Counted from the first letter of the stretch, positions 38,431 through 47,926 are shown. The stretch: DNA of 64,000 nt from JAKAGZ01 sp963783855 (GCA_963783855.1 CAWAPE010000008.1:137552-201551); one strand, 5' to 3'. Program-made: numbers and translations. The notes: a model not told the origin generated them from the letters alone.

Positions 38431-38460
38431 AGAACTGAGCCGGAAGAAATTCCGGTTCTC
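38431..38460. terminator. Hairpin terminator between convergent genes
   Basis: AGAAC..GCCGGAA pairs with TTCCGG..TTCT around a GAAA loop, between the response-regulator stop and the convergent PHP gene. It can serve both directions. Confidence 0.65.
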
Positions 38461-38471
38461 TTATATTAATA

Positions 38472-39518
38472 TCAAATTATTCTAATATGATTTGAATAAA
38501 TCCAGGCTTTATTGTTATAATATATTTCTACACGATAGGCACCTTTTTTTTCAACAACAAAACTTGCTTCATTAGATTCAACGGAATCTATTTTCTTTCC
38601 ATTAAAGATTAATCTTATTTCAGCTTTTTCAACAGGAAGAATTACTTTTAATTTTATTTTGTCTTTAGCTTCTATTGAATCCCCAAGCCCATAAGTTTTA
38701 TCATCAGCCTCTCCCCAAAATCTGAATCCCTTTGAATCACTGTGATAATCATTAGCAACAAAACTATTTCCATAAGCAAGTGCGGAATAAATAACCTCTT
38801 TTGCCTTTTGAATTTTATCCGGACTTTCGCCAATATTTATTTCTTCGTTTATTAAAATGTGTGTTCGAATCGATTTAAACAAAACCTTGTAAGGAAATAT
38901 TTCAACTTCAAGAAAACCAAGTAAATTGTATTTATGTGCATGAGCATCAACACCACCAATTGCTACTACTTTTCTTTTTTGATTAATTTCATCCCATTTT
39001 TTTAATGTTTCTTCCGGAGGAGCAATAATTGATTTGAGAGGATGCATAAATGCCTGGTATTTATTTTCTTCAGTGAGGTTTTCCATCCACTCAGACATAT
39101 GATTCCAAATCTCAATTCCGTTAAATTCTTCAATTTCCCATTCCTGCCAGGGATATGGCGGATGTTCTTTCATATGCGTCCGCTTCTCGTGTGGATGAGC
39201 TAAAAAACCAATCCCTCCCTTCTCCTTCACCATTTTTACATATTCCTTTGCTGAAAGCCTTGTTGAAAAAGCATCCTCAATTCCAAATGCCAGGTAATGA
39301 TTCTTATTTTCTTTATCATTAATCTCGCAACCTACAAGAAGCAAAGTATTCCCGTACCATTTTTCGTAACCTTCTTTTAGTGCTCGTAAAGTATTGTGAT
39401 CTGTAAGTGCAATAAAATCCAAACCGACTTCATCAGCAGCTTTTGCAATATCCGGCACGTCCCCTGAACCATCGGAGAAAGTCGAATGCATATGTAATGC
39501 ACCTACGTATTCGTACAT
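38472..39518 (-). CDS. PHP-domain metal-dependent phosphoesterase
   Basis: PHP-domain proteins are metal-dependent phosphoesterases. The 348-residue protein has GALHMHSTFSDGSGDVPDIA (His9 and His11, Asp16), FIALTDHNTL (Asp/His near 40), GIGFLAHPHEKRTHM, EIWNHMSEW and GVDAHAHKYN, which together supply the metal ligands. A C-terminal beta-rich part (about 260-348) ends in YSNHIRII. Cytoplasmic, with no signal peptide. It is the last gene of the minus-strand run that follows the cytochrome cluster, 78 bp downstream of the barrel gene. Confidence 0.88.
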   Translation of the reverse strand: MYEYVGALHMHSTFSDGSGDVPDIAKAADEVGLDFIALTDHNTLRALKEGYEKWYGNTLLLVGCEINDKENKNHYLAFGIEDAFSTRLSAKEYVKMVKEKGGIGFLAHPHEKRTHMKEHPPYPWQEWEIEEFNGIEIWNHMSEWMENLTEENKYQAFMHPLKSIIAPPEETLKKWDEINQKRKVVAIGGVDAHAHKYNLLGFLEVEIFPYKVLFKSIRTHILINEEINIGESPDKIQKAKEVIYSALAYGNSFVANDYHSDSKGFRFWGEADDKTYGLGDSIEAKDKIKLKVILPVEKAEIRLIFNGKKIDSVESNEASFVVEKKGAYRVEIYYNNKAWIYSNHIRII

Positions 39519-39596
39519 AAAATATTAATTGGGAAATTGTATAATTAACCTGAGGGAAAAATAAAGTATTACCCGGCCTTTTGCCAGAAATAATAT

Positions 39597-41260
39597 TTAA
39601 AATCTTGTAGTCAAATCAATAAAAAATCTGCTAAAAGTATTGGAATTTTCAAAAACGCCTTCATAGTTAATAGTAAAATTCAGGTTTCTTAAAATCAAGA
39701 AAGAAAGATCGGCTGAGAATATATCCTGAATTGTCTTACTATCAAAAGAAGTATAACTATACTGTAGTTTCCTGTAACCAATAGACATATCTATATTATC
39801 GGTTATATACTTGTTTAATTTAAAACCGAAGTCACTACCATCAACATAACTGCTGATAATTTTTGTATATGAAAGCGAAGGTGAAATATCAAGCATCGGG
39901 ATCCCTGAATAACTTATATACCCGCCATAGTTGCGGCTTGGTTTTAAATCCCCCTGCCTGTACCTGTAGCCTGCATTTAGTCCGAGAAACATCCTGTTAA
40001 ACGGTCTGAAGTTAGCATTAAGCCGGAACCCCTGCCGCATTTCATTCTGGAATAGCGTGTCAATCAAAAATTTATATGTCTCATAATAAATAACATTCTT
40101 CCGTGTATCATATGTTGCAGATAAAGAAAATGCATTGCTAGGAGCAAACCTTATAGATAAGTAAAGACTTGTAAGATCGAAAGTGTTTTTTATTACACCT
40201 TTTTCTTTTTAAAGAGATCAATTTCTGAGGATAAAAACAGCCTTATCATCGGAATTATTGAATTAGTATGCTGAAAATAAAGATACCTTCTGTCAGTACT
40301 CATATTGTTCATCTGCTGGAAAACTGCTACAGCATTATCCATGTACCCATCTCCCATCTTATTTTTTATGCCTGCATAACCTCCAAACTCAAACAGTTTA
40401 ATATTGTAACTGTAATCATTAAAATTTGGCCTTGAACCGATCATAAATCCCGTATAAATATTTCCGAATTTTCTGTCGACCTGTAGTCCGTCAACAGCAC
40501 CAATATTACTTACCCTTGGATTAATGTGTCTGCCCATCCAAAATGTTGTTTTATTATCCAATCTATAAGAGAGAGTAAAATCATAAATTTTAAGGTTATT
40601 ATTCAAATTAGTTTTTATGTCAGACCAGCTGTTCGCATTGTATGCAAATACAATATAATTTGAGAATGAAAATTTTTCGCTCAAATCATTATTATAGTTA
40701 AAGGAATATCTCCACCTCTGTAGGTCTGCAGAACCCTCAATATTTGAAACGCTTGAAATTGACTGAACCGATAGTCTCCCATTATATGAAGACGGGTAAT
40801 ACCGGCCTGTTTTATTTGTAATTTGTACAGCAGTCACTGTTTTTGTTACTATATTTGTATCTGCTCTTATACCTGCGGTTGTATCTTTTACCATTGCGAC
40901 GTTTTCCGGTTTGCTCATTTCTTTCAATTCATAAAAAGCGTAGATTATATTTTTATCATTCAGTGAAATGGTTGATATTTTTTCACCGGCGCATGACTTG
41001 CTTGAAATAAATTTTATTTTTACAACAGGGACTAATTTATTTTTTTCTTTTATATACAAAGTATCCCCAGCGGTTAGTCCGTCCGTATTTTTAAAACTTA
41101 CGTATACATTTTGCGATGATTGGTAGGTTATTTTTCCCATTTTTGAATTTATAGTTACAGTGTTCTGTGCATAGGAATTTATTGACTGAACCATGCATAT
41201 TACAGCCGGTAGTAAAATTAATTTTAGGATTGTATGTTTCATATCAAATTTTCTTTTCAT
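39597..41260 (-). pseudogene. Outer-membrane beta-barrel protein of the cytochrome cluster, frame broken once
   Basis: The first part (41260 to the TAA at 40193) has a signal peptide (LKLILLPAVICMVQS...YAQ), an N-terminal non-barrel domain (about 30-110), and alternating beta strands such as RWRYSFNYNNDLSEKFSFSN and KTTFWMGRHINPRVSN. It stops in DLFKKKKV. In another frame the strands resume at once (GVIKNTFDLTSLYLSIRFAP) and run to 39597, ending with FIDLTTRF, an outer-membrane C-terminal Phe. One base missing from the A run at about 40201-40205 explains the break. The joined barrel of about 555 residues would suit a porin sheath. It lies 8 bp after the 24-25-heme cytochrome gene. The start could also be the ATG at 41242. 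Confidence 0.78.
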
Positions 41261-41268
41261 TTATATTA

Positions 41269-43125
41269 TCATTCTCTTCCTGTTGGATGACACGAGTAAC
41301 AATCTTCATTCTGATGATGATCGCTTTTATGACACACTGCATTGCAGGTATGTGACATAAAATTATTTTGATTTCTGTGACAATCAGAGCAGGCGTTCCA
41401 TCTCCCGTTATGTTTACCAGAATAAATCGGGAAGTACTGATTGTCATGATCATAAGTTGCTGGCACCCAGGCATTTGAATTATGACATTGCGTGCAGGTA
41501 GTTGGGAAATTCGCCGCGGCATGATTAGGATTAGTAGTACCATCATAATTTGATTTATGGCAGCTGTAACAATCCGTTGAAGTACCCTGGTAACCATTAC
41601 TGTGGCAGGAAGCACAGGAAACTGTTTTATGGCTACCTGTTAATGGGAACCCTGTGGAGTTGTGATCAAATGTCGCAGATCCCCAGGAAGTTGTTGAATG
41701 GCACTGTTGACATGTTGTCGGAAAACCCTGTGCAACGTGATTTGGATCAGTCGTACTTTCATAATTTGATTTGTGACAGCTATAACAATCGGCAGATGTG
41801 CCCTGGTAGCCGTTTGTATGGCATGACGCACAAGATACAGTTTTATGCGCACCGGTCAATGGAAATGCTGTTGTATTGTGATCAAAATCAGCAGACGACC
41901 AGGATGTTGTTGAATGGCACTGTTGACATGTTGTCGGAAAACCCTGTGCAACGTGATTTGGATCAGTCGTACTTTCATAATTTGATTTGTGACAGCTATA
42001 ACAATCGGCAGATGTACCCTGGTAGCCGTTTGTATGGCATGACGCACAAGATACAGTTTTATGCGCACCGGTCAATGGAAATGCTGTTGTATTGTGATCA
42101 AAATCAGCAGACGACCAGGATGTTGTTGAGTGACACTGTAAGCAGTTAGTCGGAAAGCCCTGTGCTACATGATTCGGATTCGATGTACTTTCATAATTTG
42201 CCCTATGACAAGAGTAACAGTCAGTTGAAGTCCCTTGGTACCCTGTTGTGTGACAAGAGTTGCAGGACACAGTTTTATGCGCGCCGGTTAATGGAAATGC
42301 TGTTGAATTATGATCAAATTGAGCGGGGCTCCAGCTATTAATATTGTGGCATTCGATACAGTTTGTTCCAAAATTACCCTGAACGTGATTTGGATTTGTT
42401 GTTGCCTTAAAGGTTGCCATATGGCATGTAGAGCAGTCTGTTGATAGTCCCTGAAAAGTGCCATGTTTATGGCAGGAGAAACAGTCCTGTATTTTGTGAC
42501 CTCCCGTCAAAGGGAAAAAGTCGTGCGCAAATTTGGTTGAGGTCCATAATCGCTGATTTACCTGATGGCAATCCTGGCACTCTGTTGAAAAACCAGTGGC
42601 AAGGTGGTCCGGGTTTTTCGCTGAAACATAGTCTTTCCTATGACAGGAAACACATTCAACTCCCATTACCTGAAAATCCAGGCTTGTAAATTTTGTATGA
42701 CAACTTGCACAATCCTGTAACGAATGGGCACCAAGCAATGGGAAACGGCTTCTCTGGTGAATTTCACTAATATTTGTTACTAACCATGTTTTAGGAGTAT
42801 GACAATTTTCACAGTCTAGGGAAACAGAATTTGCATGAATGTCGTGGTGGCAACTAATGCATGTTGACTTAGCCTCCGAAAACACAAGAGACTTATGGCA
42901 CAGATTACAATCAACATTAGCATGCTGTCCTGCTAAACTGAACCCGGTTATATTATGATCAAAGTTTCTGTTTTTCGGGATTTCCTTCCAGCTTGTTGAA
43001 GCATGACAATTTGAACAATCAATTTTCAAATCATTACCGTGGGGAGATTTACCATCAGAAACCTGTCCCCATGTTTCCCCAACAAAGAGTAAAAATGCAA
43101 TTAATATGAATGACATGTTGCGCAT
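41269..43125 (-). CDS. Secreted multiheme c-type cytochrome with 24 CXXCH and one CX3CH site
   Basis: The 618-residue protein has a Sec signal peptide ending VGETWGQ and, by my count, 24 CXXCH motifs plus one CNAVCH near the C-terminus. From about residue 270 it is built of 72-residue modules, each with FDHNxTxFPLTGAHKT (distal His donors) followed by CASCH, CYSCH and CQQCH. Two modules are almost identical at the DNA level. It is expected to be a long bis-His wire outside the cytoplasm. Its start overlaps the 20-heme cytochrome gene by 25 bp, and the barrel gene follows after 8 bp. Redox partners are inferred from the cluster. Confidence 0.93.
   Translation of the reverse strand: MRNMSFILIAFLLFVGETWGQVSDGKSPHGNDLKIDCSNCHASTSWKEIPKNRNFDHNITGFSLAGQHANVDCNLCHKSLVFSEAKSTCISCHHDIHANSVSLDCENCHTPKTWLVTNISEIHQRSRFPLLGAHSLQDCASCHTKFTSLDFQVMGVECVSCHRKDYVSAKNPDHLATGFSTECQDCHQVNQRLWTSTKFAHDFFPLTGGHKIQDCFSCHKHGTFQGLSTDCSTCHMATFKATTNPNHVQGNFGTNCIECHNINSWSPAQFDHNSTAFPLTGAHKTVSCNSCHTTGYQGTSTDCYSCHRANYESTSNPNHVAQGFPTNCLQCHSTTSWSSADFDHNTTAFPLTGAHKTVSCASCHTNGYQGTSADCYSCHKSNYESTTDPNHVAQGFPTTCQQCHSTTSWSSADFDHNTTAFPLTGAHKTVSCASCHTNGYQGTSADCYSCHKSNYESTTDPNHVAQGFPTTCQQCHSTTSWGSATFDHNSTGFPLTGSHKTVSCASCHSNGYQGTSTDCYSCHKSNYDGTTNPNHAAANFPTTCTQCHNSNAWVPATYDHDNQYFPIYSGKHNGRWNACSDCHRNQNNFMSHTCNAVCHKSDHHQNEDCYSCHPTGRE
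41690..42124. repeat. Two nearly identical 216-bp tandem units within the cytochrome gene
   Basis: Bases of about 41690-41908 match 41906-42124 with at most a few changes (a G/A change is visible at the middle of the CYSCH unit). Each unit encodes 72 residues with three CXXCH sites. More diverged units flank them on both sides. Confidence 0.92.
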
Positions 43126-44756
43126 TTAAAATCTTCCAATTTATATTTGATAAATTTATTAGTATTTACAACCACTTCTTTATGACATTTGTCACAACTT
43201 AGTTTAGAATGTGCCCCTTTGAGGCTAAATTTTGATTTTTCATGATCAAATTTTACAGGCTTCCAGTTGCTGAAGTCATGGCATCGTGTACAATCCGTTT
43301 TTTGATCTACCTTAAACTGTCCGAAATGAATATCCCTATGACAAGTCTCGCATTGCGGTTTAACCGACCTAAATTTGTATTCAATTTTATCAGTAATATC
43401 TTTGGTCGTGTGACATTTTCTACAATCGGTTTCGGCGTGCTTACCTAAAAGAACAAACGTCGTTCGTTTGTGGTCAAATTTTATCTGTTCCCAGGAATTC
43501 GTTGAATGACAATTTTCGCAATCATTTTTACCAAGAAATTTTTCAGCGATTTCATTTCCGTGCACATTTTTATGACAATCAATACATTTTATTCCTAATC
43601 CTTTGAAAGCCCACTTATCTTTTTCCCAGTGACAATTTTTACAAGAAACAGCAAGATGACTCCCGGTGAGTTTGAATTTTAGTTCTTTATGCAAATCAAT
43701 TGTAAACAACGACGGTGAGAAACCCAGAACATTATGACAATCTTTACAGTCTCTTATAGAATTTTCCTTCGTGACGAATTGACCTTTATGATAATCTTTA
43801 TGGCAATCAGTACATAATTTGTATTTTGGTTTTGATGCCAGATTCACTCCATGGCAATCGGCGCATTTTACCCTCCGATGTTTACCTAGTAATGCAAAAT
43901 TTGTTTTGCTGTGATCGAACGAAACTGTATTTATATTTTTAAAACCTGAAGTCGAGTGACAACTCTCACAGTTTTCCCCAAATTTACCTTTGTGAACATC
44001 TGAGTGGCAGGATGAACAATTATTAAAACGTAGCCCTGTAAATTTTTGAAACTCCTTACCTTCCCTAGTTTCTTTTATATGACATTTAATGCAATCGACT
44101 TTTACATGACGTCCGGTCAATCTGAATTTAGTTTTATTATGGTTGAATAATGGAGCAGGCTTAAATGCTTCGGTGTTATGACAATCATCGCAATTGTCCC
44201 CTAATGTCTTTTGATGTACATCATCGTGGCAATTAGCACAACTCGTCTGCAATCCAAGAAACGTATTTTTTCTTTTTTTCAAATCGATATAAGTAATGAA
44301 TTTTGTCTGATGACATTTTTTACAATCAGTTTGCAAGTGTTTCCCGGTCAGGGTAAACCCTGTACTGGCATGGTTAAATTTATTTTCATCAAAATGTATT
44401 ATCTGAAAATTCCTCCCGTGATGTTCACTATGGCATTTACTGCAAAATTTATTCTTTACATCAATACTCGAATGATAACCCGCATTTTTTTCTATTAAGT
44501 TTTTAATCTCTTTATGACAATCAAGACACTTATCATTTGTTATCTTTTCACCTAATTCATGGCAGGAAGTACAATTACTTATTCCTTCCAGTTTAGAATG
44601 GGCATTAGTGAGATCACCGGGGGAGAGTTGTGCAAAAACTGGTGCGTTTAATAAAAGCAATACAAAAACTAATATATACCAACAAATTTTATTGCTTTTA
44701 TTAAAAAGAAATATACATCTCCCTTTACCAAACCCCATAAGCCAGTTTACACCCAA
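43101..44756 (-). CDS. Secreted multiheme c-type cytochrome with 20 CXXCH sites
   Basis: The 551-residue protein has a long N-terminus leading to a hydrophobic signal (ICWYILVFVLLLLNAPVFAQ), then 20 CXXCH motifs by count. Blocks such as FNHNKTKFRLTGRHVKVDCIKCH (split over residues 213-235) and FDHSKTNFALLGKHRRVKCADCH repeat the FDH...GxH...CxxCH pattern of the downstream cytochrome, so the two share ancestry. Many sites have DVH or DIH after the motif, likely axial His donors. ATG 44756 is used; an in-frame ATG at 44738 is a possible alternative. It overlaps the next cytochrome gene by 25 bp. Confidence 0.93.
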   Translation of the reverse strand: MGVNWLMGFGKGRCIFLFNKSNKICWYILVFVLLLLNAPVFAQLSPGDLTNAHSKLEGISNCTSCHELGEKITNDKCLDCHKEIKNLIEKNAGYHSSIDVKNKFCSKCHSEHHGRNFQIIHFDENKFNHASTGFTLTGKHLQTDCKKCHQTKFITYIDLKKRKNTFLGLQTSCANCHDDVHQKTLGDNCDDCHNTEAFKPAPLFNHNKTKFRLTGRHVKVDCIKCHIKETREGKEFQKFTGLRFNNCSSCHSDVHKGKFGENCESCHSTSGFKNINTVSFDHSKTNFALLGKHRRVKCADCHGVNLASKPKYKLCTDCHKDYHKGQFVTKENSIRDCKDCHNVLGFSPSLFTIDLHKELKFKLTGSHLAVSCKNCHWEKDKWAFKGLGIKCIDCHKNVHGNEIAEKFLGKNDCENCHSTNSWEQIKFDHKRTTFVLLGKHAETDCRKCHTTKDITDKIEYKFRSVKPQCETCHRDIHFGQFKVDQKTDCTRCHDFSNWKPVKFDHEKSKFSLKGAHSKLSCDKCHKEVVVNTNKFIKYKLEDFKCATCHSY

Positions 44757-44994
44757 GAATTTTGAAGATAATTTTCTAGAAATTGTTTGTTTTTACCCTA
44801 TAGGGCTATTTTTGTTTTTGAAATGTTGATATTCTGTACTAAAACTTCCCCTAGATTAAGCAATAATTAAGCCAAAATAGATTAAGTTATATTTGATAGT
44901 TTATAACAATAAGTGTGTAAATTGGTAGGTTAGTAAGTAATATTTACCGAAAATGATCCGAAAATAATTCGCTTGGTTTGCAAAACATTCACTT

Positions 44995-46326
44995 TTAATG
45001 TCTCAAAACGGCTTCACCAAATTTTTCAGTTATATTAATTCCTATTCTTTTCAAGAAGCCAGTAGGTAGTTCACCACCAGCAAAAATATAAACAAGATCA
45101 TTTTCAATTTCAAAATTATTTTTACTTACATTTTCCGTTAAAAGTATTGATCTATCTTTAATTTCAATGACGTTACTATTATACAGTGCTTTAATTTTAT
45201 TTGATTTAATTGCAATATTTATTTTTTCGAGATTTTTAGGCTTTAGTCTAGAAAAAGATTCTCCCCGGTATGAAATAGTTACGCTATTATTTTCCTCAGC
45301 AAGAAGCAAAGCCGATTCAATAGCTGAATCACCGCCACCCACCACAAGTACTTTCTGGTTTCGGATTAGTTCCGGTTCAATAAGCCTGTACGTAACTTTC
45401 TCTTTATCTTCTCCAGGAACATTAAGTTTTCTTGGTGTACCTCTTCTTCCAATTGCCAGAATTACACCCATTGTCGTATAAACAGATTTCGAAGTTGTCA
45501 CAACTAAGTGATCTGCTTGTTTTTCAATTTTTTCCACTTTTTCAAATTCATTAATTATAATATTATTTTTCGTAAGAACTTCATTCCACAATTGAAGAAG
45601 TTCCTGTTTACTTGTCTCAGATAATTTTACTCTTCCGTGCAATGGTAGGTACATAGGGGCAGTCATAACTATTTTGGCTCTCGGAAAATTATATACAGTT
45701 CCACCAAGGCTGTTCTGTTCAAGAGTAAGATGACGTAGCCCATTTTTTTCTGCGTTCAGTGTCGCTGCGATCCCGGCAGGTCCTGCACCAACAACTATCA
45801 AATCATATTGGGCCTTTGCAGATTTATTTTTTCTTTTCTGAAAATTCTCCACGGCCTGCTTACCCTGTTCAACTGCATTTTTTATCAGTCCCATTCCGCC
45901 AAGCTCACCTGCTATATAAATTCCAGGGATATTCGATTCAAAATTCTGGCTGACATGTGGAAGTTCTACTCCCCTTTTTTCAGTACCAATGCACAAAGTA
46001 ATTGCCTGAACCGGGCAAGCGTGAAAACAGGCCCCGTGCCCAACACACCTTGAAGCATTAATTGTGTGCGCCTGTCCGTTTGCAATTCCAAGAATATCTT
46101 TTTCAGGACATGCAGCAATACAGGCCCCGCTTCCAATACAGGTTTCAGAATTAACAACAGGATGTAAAGAAACAGGCTCGTGAATTCCAAATTCTTTTGC
46201 TTTTTCAATTTTATCAGAGGTGACGCGGGATTTTTTTTGAGCTATTCGAACATAAATAAACATAATTATCCCGATCAACAGGAAAACAACAGAGTAAACA
46301 ACAATATTTTCGAAAATTACTTCCAT
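44995..46326 (-). CDS. Membrane-anchored Fe-S/FAD NAD(P)H-type oxidoreductase
   Basis: The 443-residue protein has one N-terminal membrane helix (about 9-28), two ferredoxin-like motifs, and a thioredoxin-reductase-like flavin part with VVGAGPAGIAATLN (about 176-189) and VVGGGDSAIESALLLAEE (about 318-335), which bind FAD and NAD(P)H. GIYIAGELGGMGLIKNA lies between. Both Fe-S motifs lack the second Cys: CIGSGACIAACP (Ser at that place, Cys63-Cys73) and CVGHGACFHACP (His). It probably passes electrons from NAD(P)H to or from the membrane redox chain. It is 5 bp downstream of the TPR gene and upstream of the cytochromes. Confidence 0.88.
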   Translation of the reverse strand: MEVIFENIVVYSVVFLLIGIIMFIYVRIAQKKSRVTSDKIEKAKEFGIHEPVSLHPVVNSETCIGSGACIAACPEKDILGIANGQAHTINASRCVGHGACFHACPVQAITLCIGTEKRGVELPHVSQNFESNIPGIYIAGELGGMGLIKNAVEQGKQAVENFQKRKNKSAKAQYDLIVVGAGPAGIAATLNAEKNGLRHLTLEQNSLGGTVYNFPRAKIVMTAPMYLPLHGRVKLSETSKQELLQLWNEVLTKNNIIINEFEKVEKIEKQADHLVVTTSKSVYTTMGVILAIGRRGTPRKLNVPGEDKEKVTYRLIEPELIRNQKVLVVGGGDSAIESALLLAEENNSVTISYRGESFSRLKPKNLEKINIAIKSNKIKALYNSNVIEIKDRSILLTENVSKNNFEIENDLVYIFAGGELPTGFLKRIGINITEKFGEAVLRH

Positions 46327-46330
46327 AGGA

Positions 46331-46933
46331 CTATTTTATCTTATCCAAAGCATTTTTGGCAAGTTTTGCTGCATCAGTGCCGGGATATTTATTTACAACG
46401 TTTCTCCAAATTTTTTCAGCAGCCAGTTTATTTCCTTTTCCTGCAGTAATTGCACCCTTATTATATTGCGCTTGTGGGTTTGATTTGTCATATGCCAGGA
46501 TGAGATCCATTTCTTTTTCAGCACTAATAAGGTCATGTTTGTTGTAATAAATAGATGCCAGAGCAAAATGTGAATCGTTATCTCTCGGATGAATTTTCAA
46601 AAGCTTTTTATATAATGGAATTGCATTTTCAGTTTGATGCGCAGATAAAAGAAAATCAGCATATGCTTTTATTTTTGCAGTATCCAGGGGATTTTTTTCA
46701 TAATCTTCTTTCAATATCTCTAATTTCTTTAATATGCTTGCGGAAACATTACCTTTATTCGGAGACGATTGTCCCGGAGGTGTCATTCCTTTATGAATAT
46801 CATCCTGTGGCATCTCCTGATCTTGAATATTATTCGAGACAACAGAATTTCTATTATTACCGGTTGAAATAATTAGATACGCTATGACAATAATTATAAG
46901 ACCGGCATAAAAATATATTGGCTTAAATTTCAT
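46331..46933 (-). CDS. Membrane-anchored TPR protein of the cytochrome cluster
   Basis: From ATG 46933 the 200-residue product starts MKFKPIYFYAGLIIIVIAYLIIS, a membrane anchor, followed by a Ser/Asn/Gln-rich linker and tetratricopeptide repeats (AIPLYKKLLKIHPRDNDSHF, ALASIYYNKHDLISAEKEMD). The layout resembles NrfG/CcmH-type TPR proteins that help cytochrome c maturation or assembly, which would suit its place between a b-type cytochrome gene and redox genes. An earlier ATG at 46954, inside the upstream gene, also has a good GGGG box and would add seven residues. Confidence 0.84.
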   Translation of the reverse strand: MKFKPIYFYAGLIIIVIAYLIISTGNNRNSVVSNNIQDQEMPQDDIHKGMTPPGQSSPNKGNVSASILKKLEILKEDYEKNPLDTAKIKAYADFLLSAHQTENAIPLYKKLLKIHPRDNDSHFALASIYYNKHDLISAEKEMDLILAYDKSNPQAQYNKGAITAGKGNKLAAEKIWRNVVNKYPGTDAAKLAKNALDKIK

Positions 46934-46941
46934 ATTTTTCC

Positions 46942-47826
46942 CTAAAAAATCCATTTATACCCCAGCGTTATTGTAACTGCAACGTGAATAAGCATGATAA
47001 CAAACATTGTTATAGCAAAAGGAAGATGAACAATATGCCAGTATTTGAATAAACGTTGCATTGAACGCAACCTACCTATTCTTCTATTCAGTACTATTTT
47101 TGATTTAATAATTTTAATAATTTCCTTCCGTTGTTTTCCGAGTGTCCCTTTCTTCGTTATTTGCCTTTTTATTTTCCATAACTTAATTTTCATCCTGAAA
47201 TATTCTTTAACCACAATGAGAATATTGAATCCGGGGTTTTTATCAGAATAATCATTATCGGAAAATATAGTTTCAATTTGATTGATAATTTTATCATCAA
47301 CACTAAAAGAATTATATTTTTTCCTGAGCATATAAGTAAGGTCACCACTGATATCATTTAACTCATTTACGCTTACTTCCTTTCCTTGGATTGTCCGGGG
47401 AATCTGAATATAAATGAATCTGCCAACTACACCGCTAAAAACTACAGCCACCATACTCCAGAAACTTACAGCTACAAGTCCTCCAAATTTAAAAGCAGTG
47501 TGATATAAGACTAAAATGGGTCCTAATGTACAAAGGAAAATATGAAATTCAAGCCAGTATTTTAGGTAGCCAAAATTAACCAACATTTTACTTCTTTTTC
47601 TGACCATATAAATTGCTACTCCTGCAATCATCATCAACGTGCCAATTATACCCAGGCCGTGCCCTACTAATCCACTTGGTTTAAGTAGAGTATTTGATGG
47701 TGAAAAAAATCTTTGTTCAAGTGGAAGCCTGTAATACTGGAAACCATCCACAGCAAGTAGAACAGTTACGGATATGGTTACTAAAATGAAGAGTCCCACA
47801 TATATAGCATGAAGGTTTTTATTCAT
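46942..47826 (-). CDS. b-type cytochrome-like integral membrane protein
   Basis: The 294-residue protein has about five membrane helices. Histidines sit in or near them at 56, 95, 109, 264, 267 and 281 (LVGHGLGIIG, LEFHIFLC, VLYHTAFKFG, YWHIVHL, MLIHVAV), a pattern expected for a heme-b binding quinol/cytochrome oxidoreductase. A basic cytoplasmic loop of about 110 residues separates helices 4 and 5 (KLWKIKRQITKKGTLGKQRK). I do not recognise an exact family. Being first in the operon before the Fe-S/FAD protein and the multiheme cytochromes, it is a good candidate for the inner-membrane entry point of the conduit. Confidence 0.8.
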   Translation of the reverse strand: MNKNLHAIYVGLFILVTISVTVLLAVDGFQYYRLPLEQRFFSPSNTLLKPSGLVGHGLGIIGTLMMIAGVAIYMVRKRSKMLVNFGYLKYWLEFHIFLCTLGPILVLYHTAFKFGGLVAVSFWSMVAVVFSGVVGRFIYIQIPRTIQGKEVSVNELNDISGDLTYMLRKKYNSFSVDDKIINQIETIFSDNDYSDKNPGFNILIVVKEYFRMKIKLWKIKRQITKKGTLGKQRKEIIKIIKSKIVLNRRIGRLRSMQRLFKYWHIVHLPFAITMFVIMLIHVAVTITLGYKWIF

Positions 47827-47894
47827 AACGGTTTTATAAATTATTAAATTTAATTGGACTTAGGCTAAAATGTTGTTCCATATTTTGGGAAAAC

Positions 47895-47926
47895 ACTGAA
47901 GGTATATATAATAAGATACCTTCAGT
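47895..47926 (-). terminator. Hairpin between the monooxygenase-like gene and the cytochrome cluster
   Basis: Perfect 11-bp arms (ACTGAAGGTAT, 47895-47905, and 47916-47926) with a 10-base loop; on the minus strand TTTT follows four bases later. It probably ends the dapF-ABM operon. Confidence 0.7.

Noticed and set aside
41640..42068. Regularly spaced near-identical units that could suggest a CRISPR array
   Set aside because: Units are 216 bp, tandem without spacers, and fully coding for heme modules.
41550..42149. Long open frame on the plus strand opposite the multiheme cytochrome
   Set aside because: It mirrors the tandem repeats of the cytochrome gene and has no family features; the opposite frame has 24 CXXCH motifs.
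37613..44812. Repeated 8-mer GGGCTATT at 37616, 38349 and 44804
   Set aside because: Three hits are close to what chance gives in 64 kb, and the flanks do not match.
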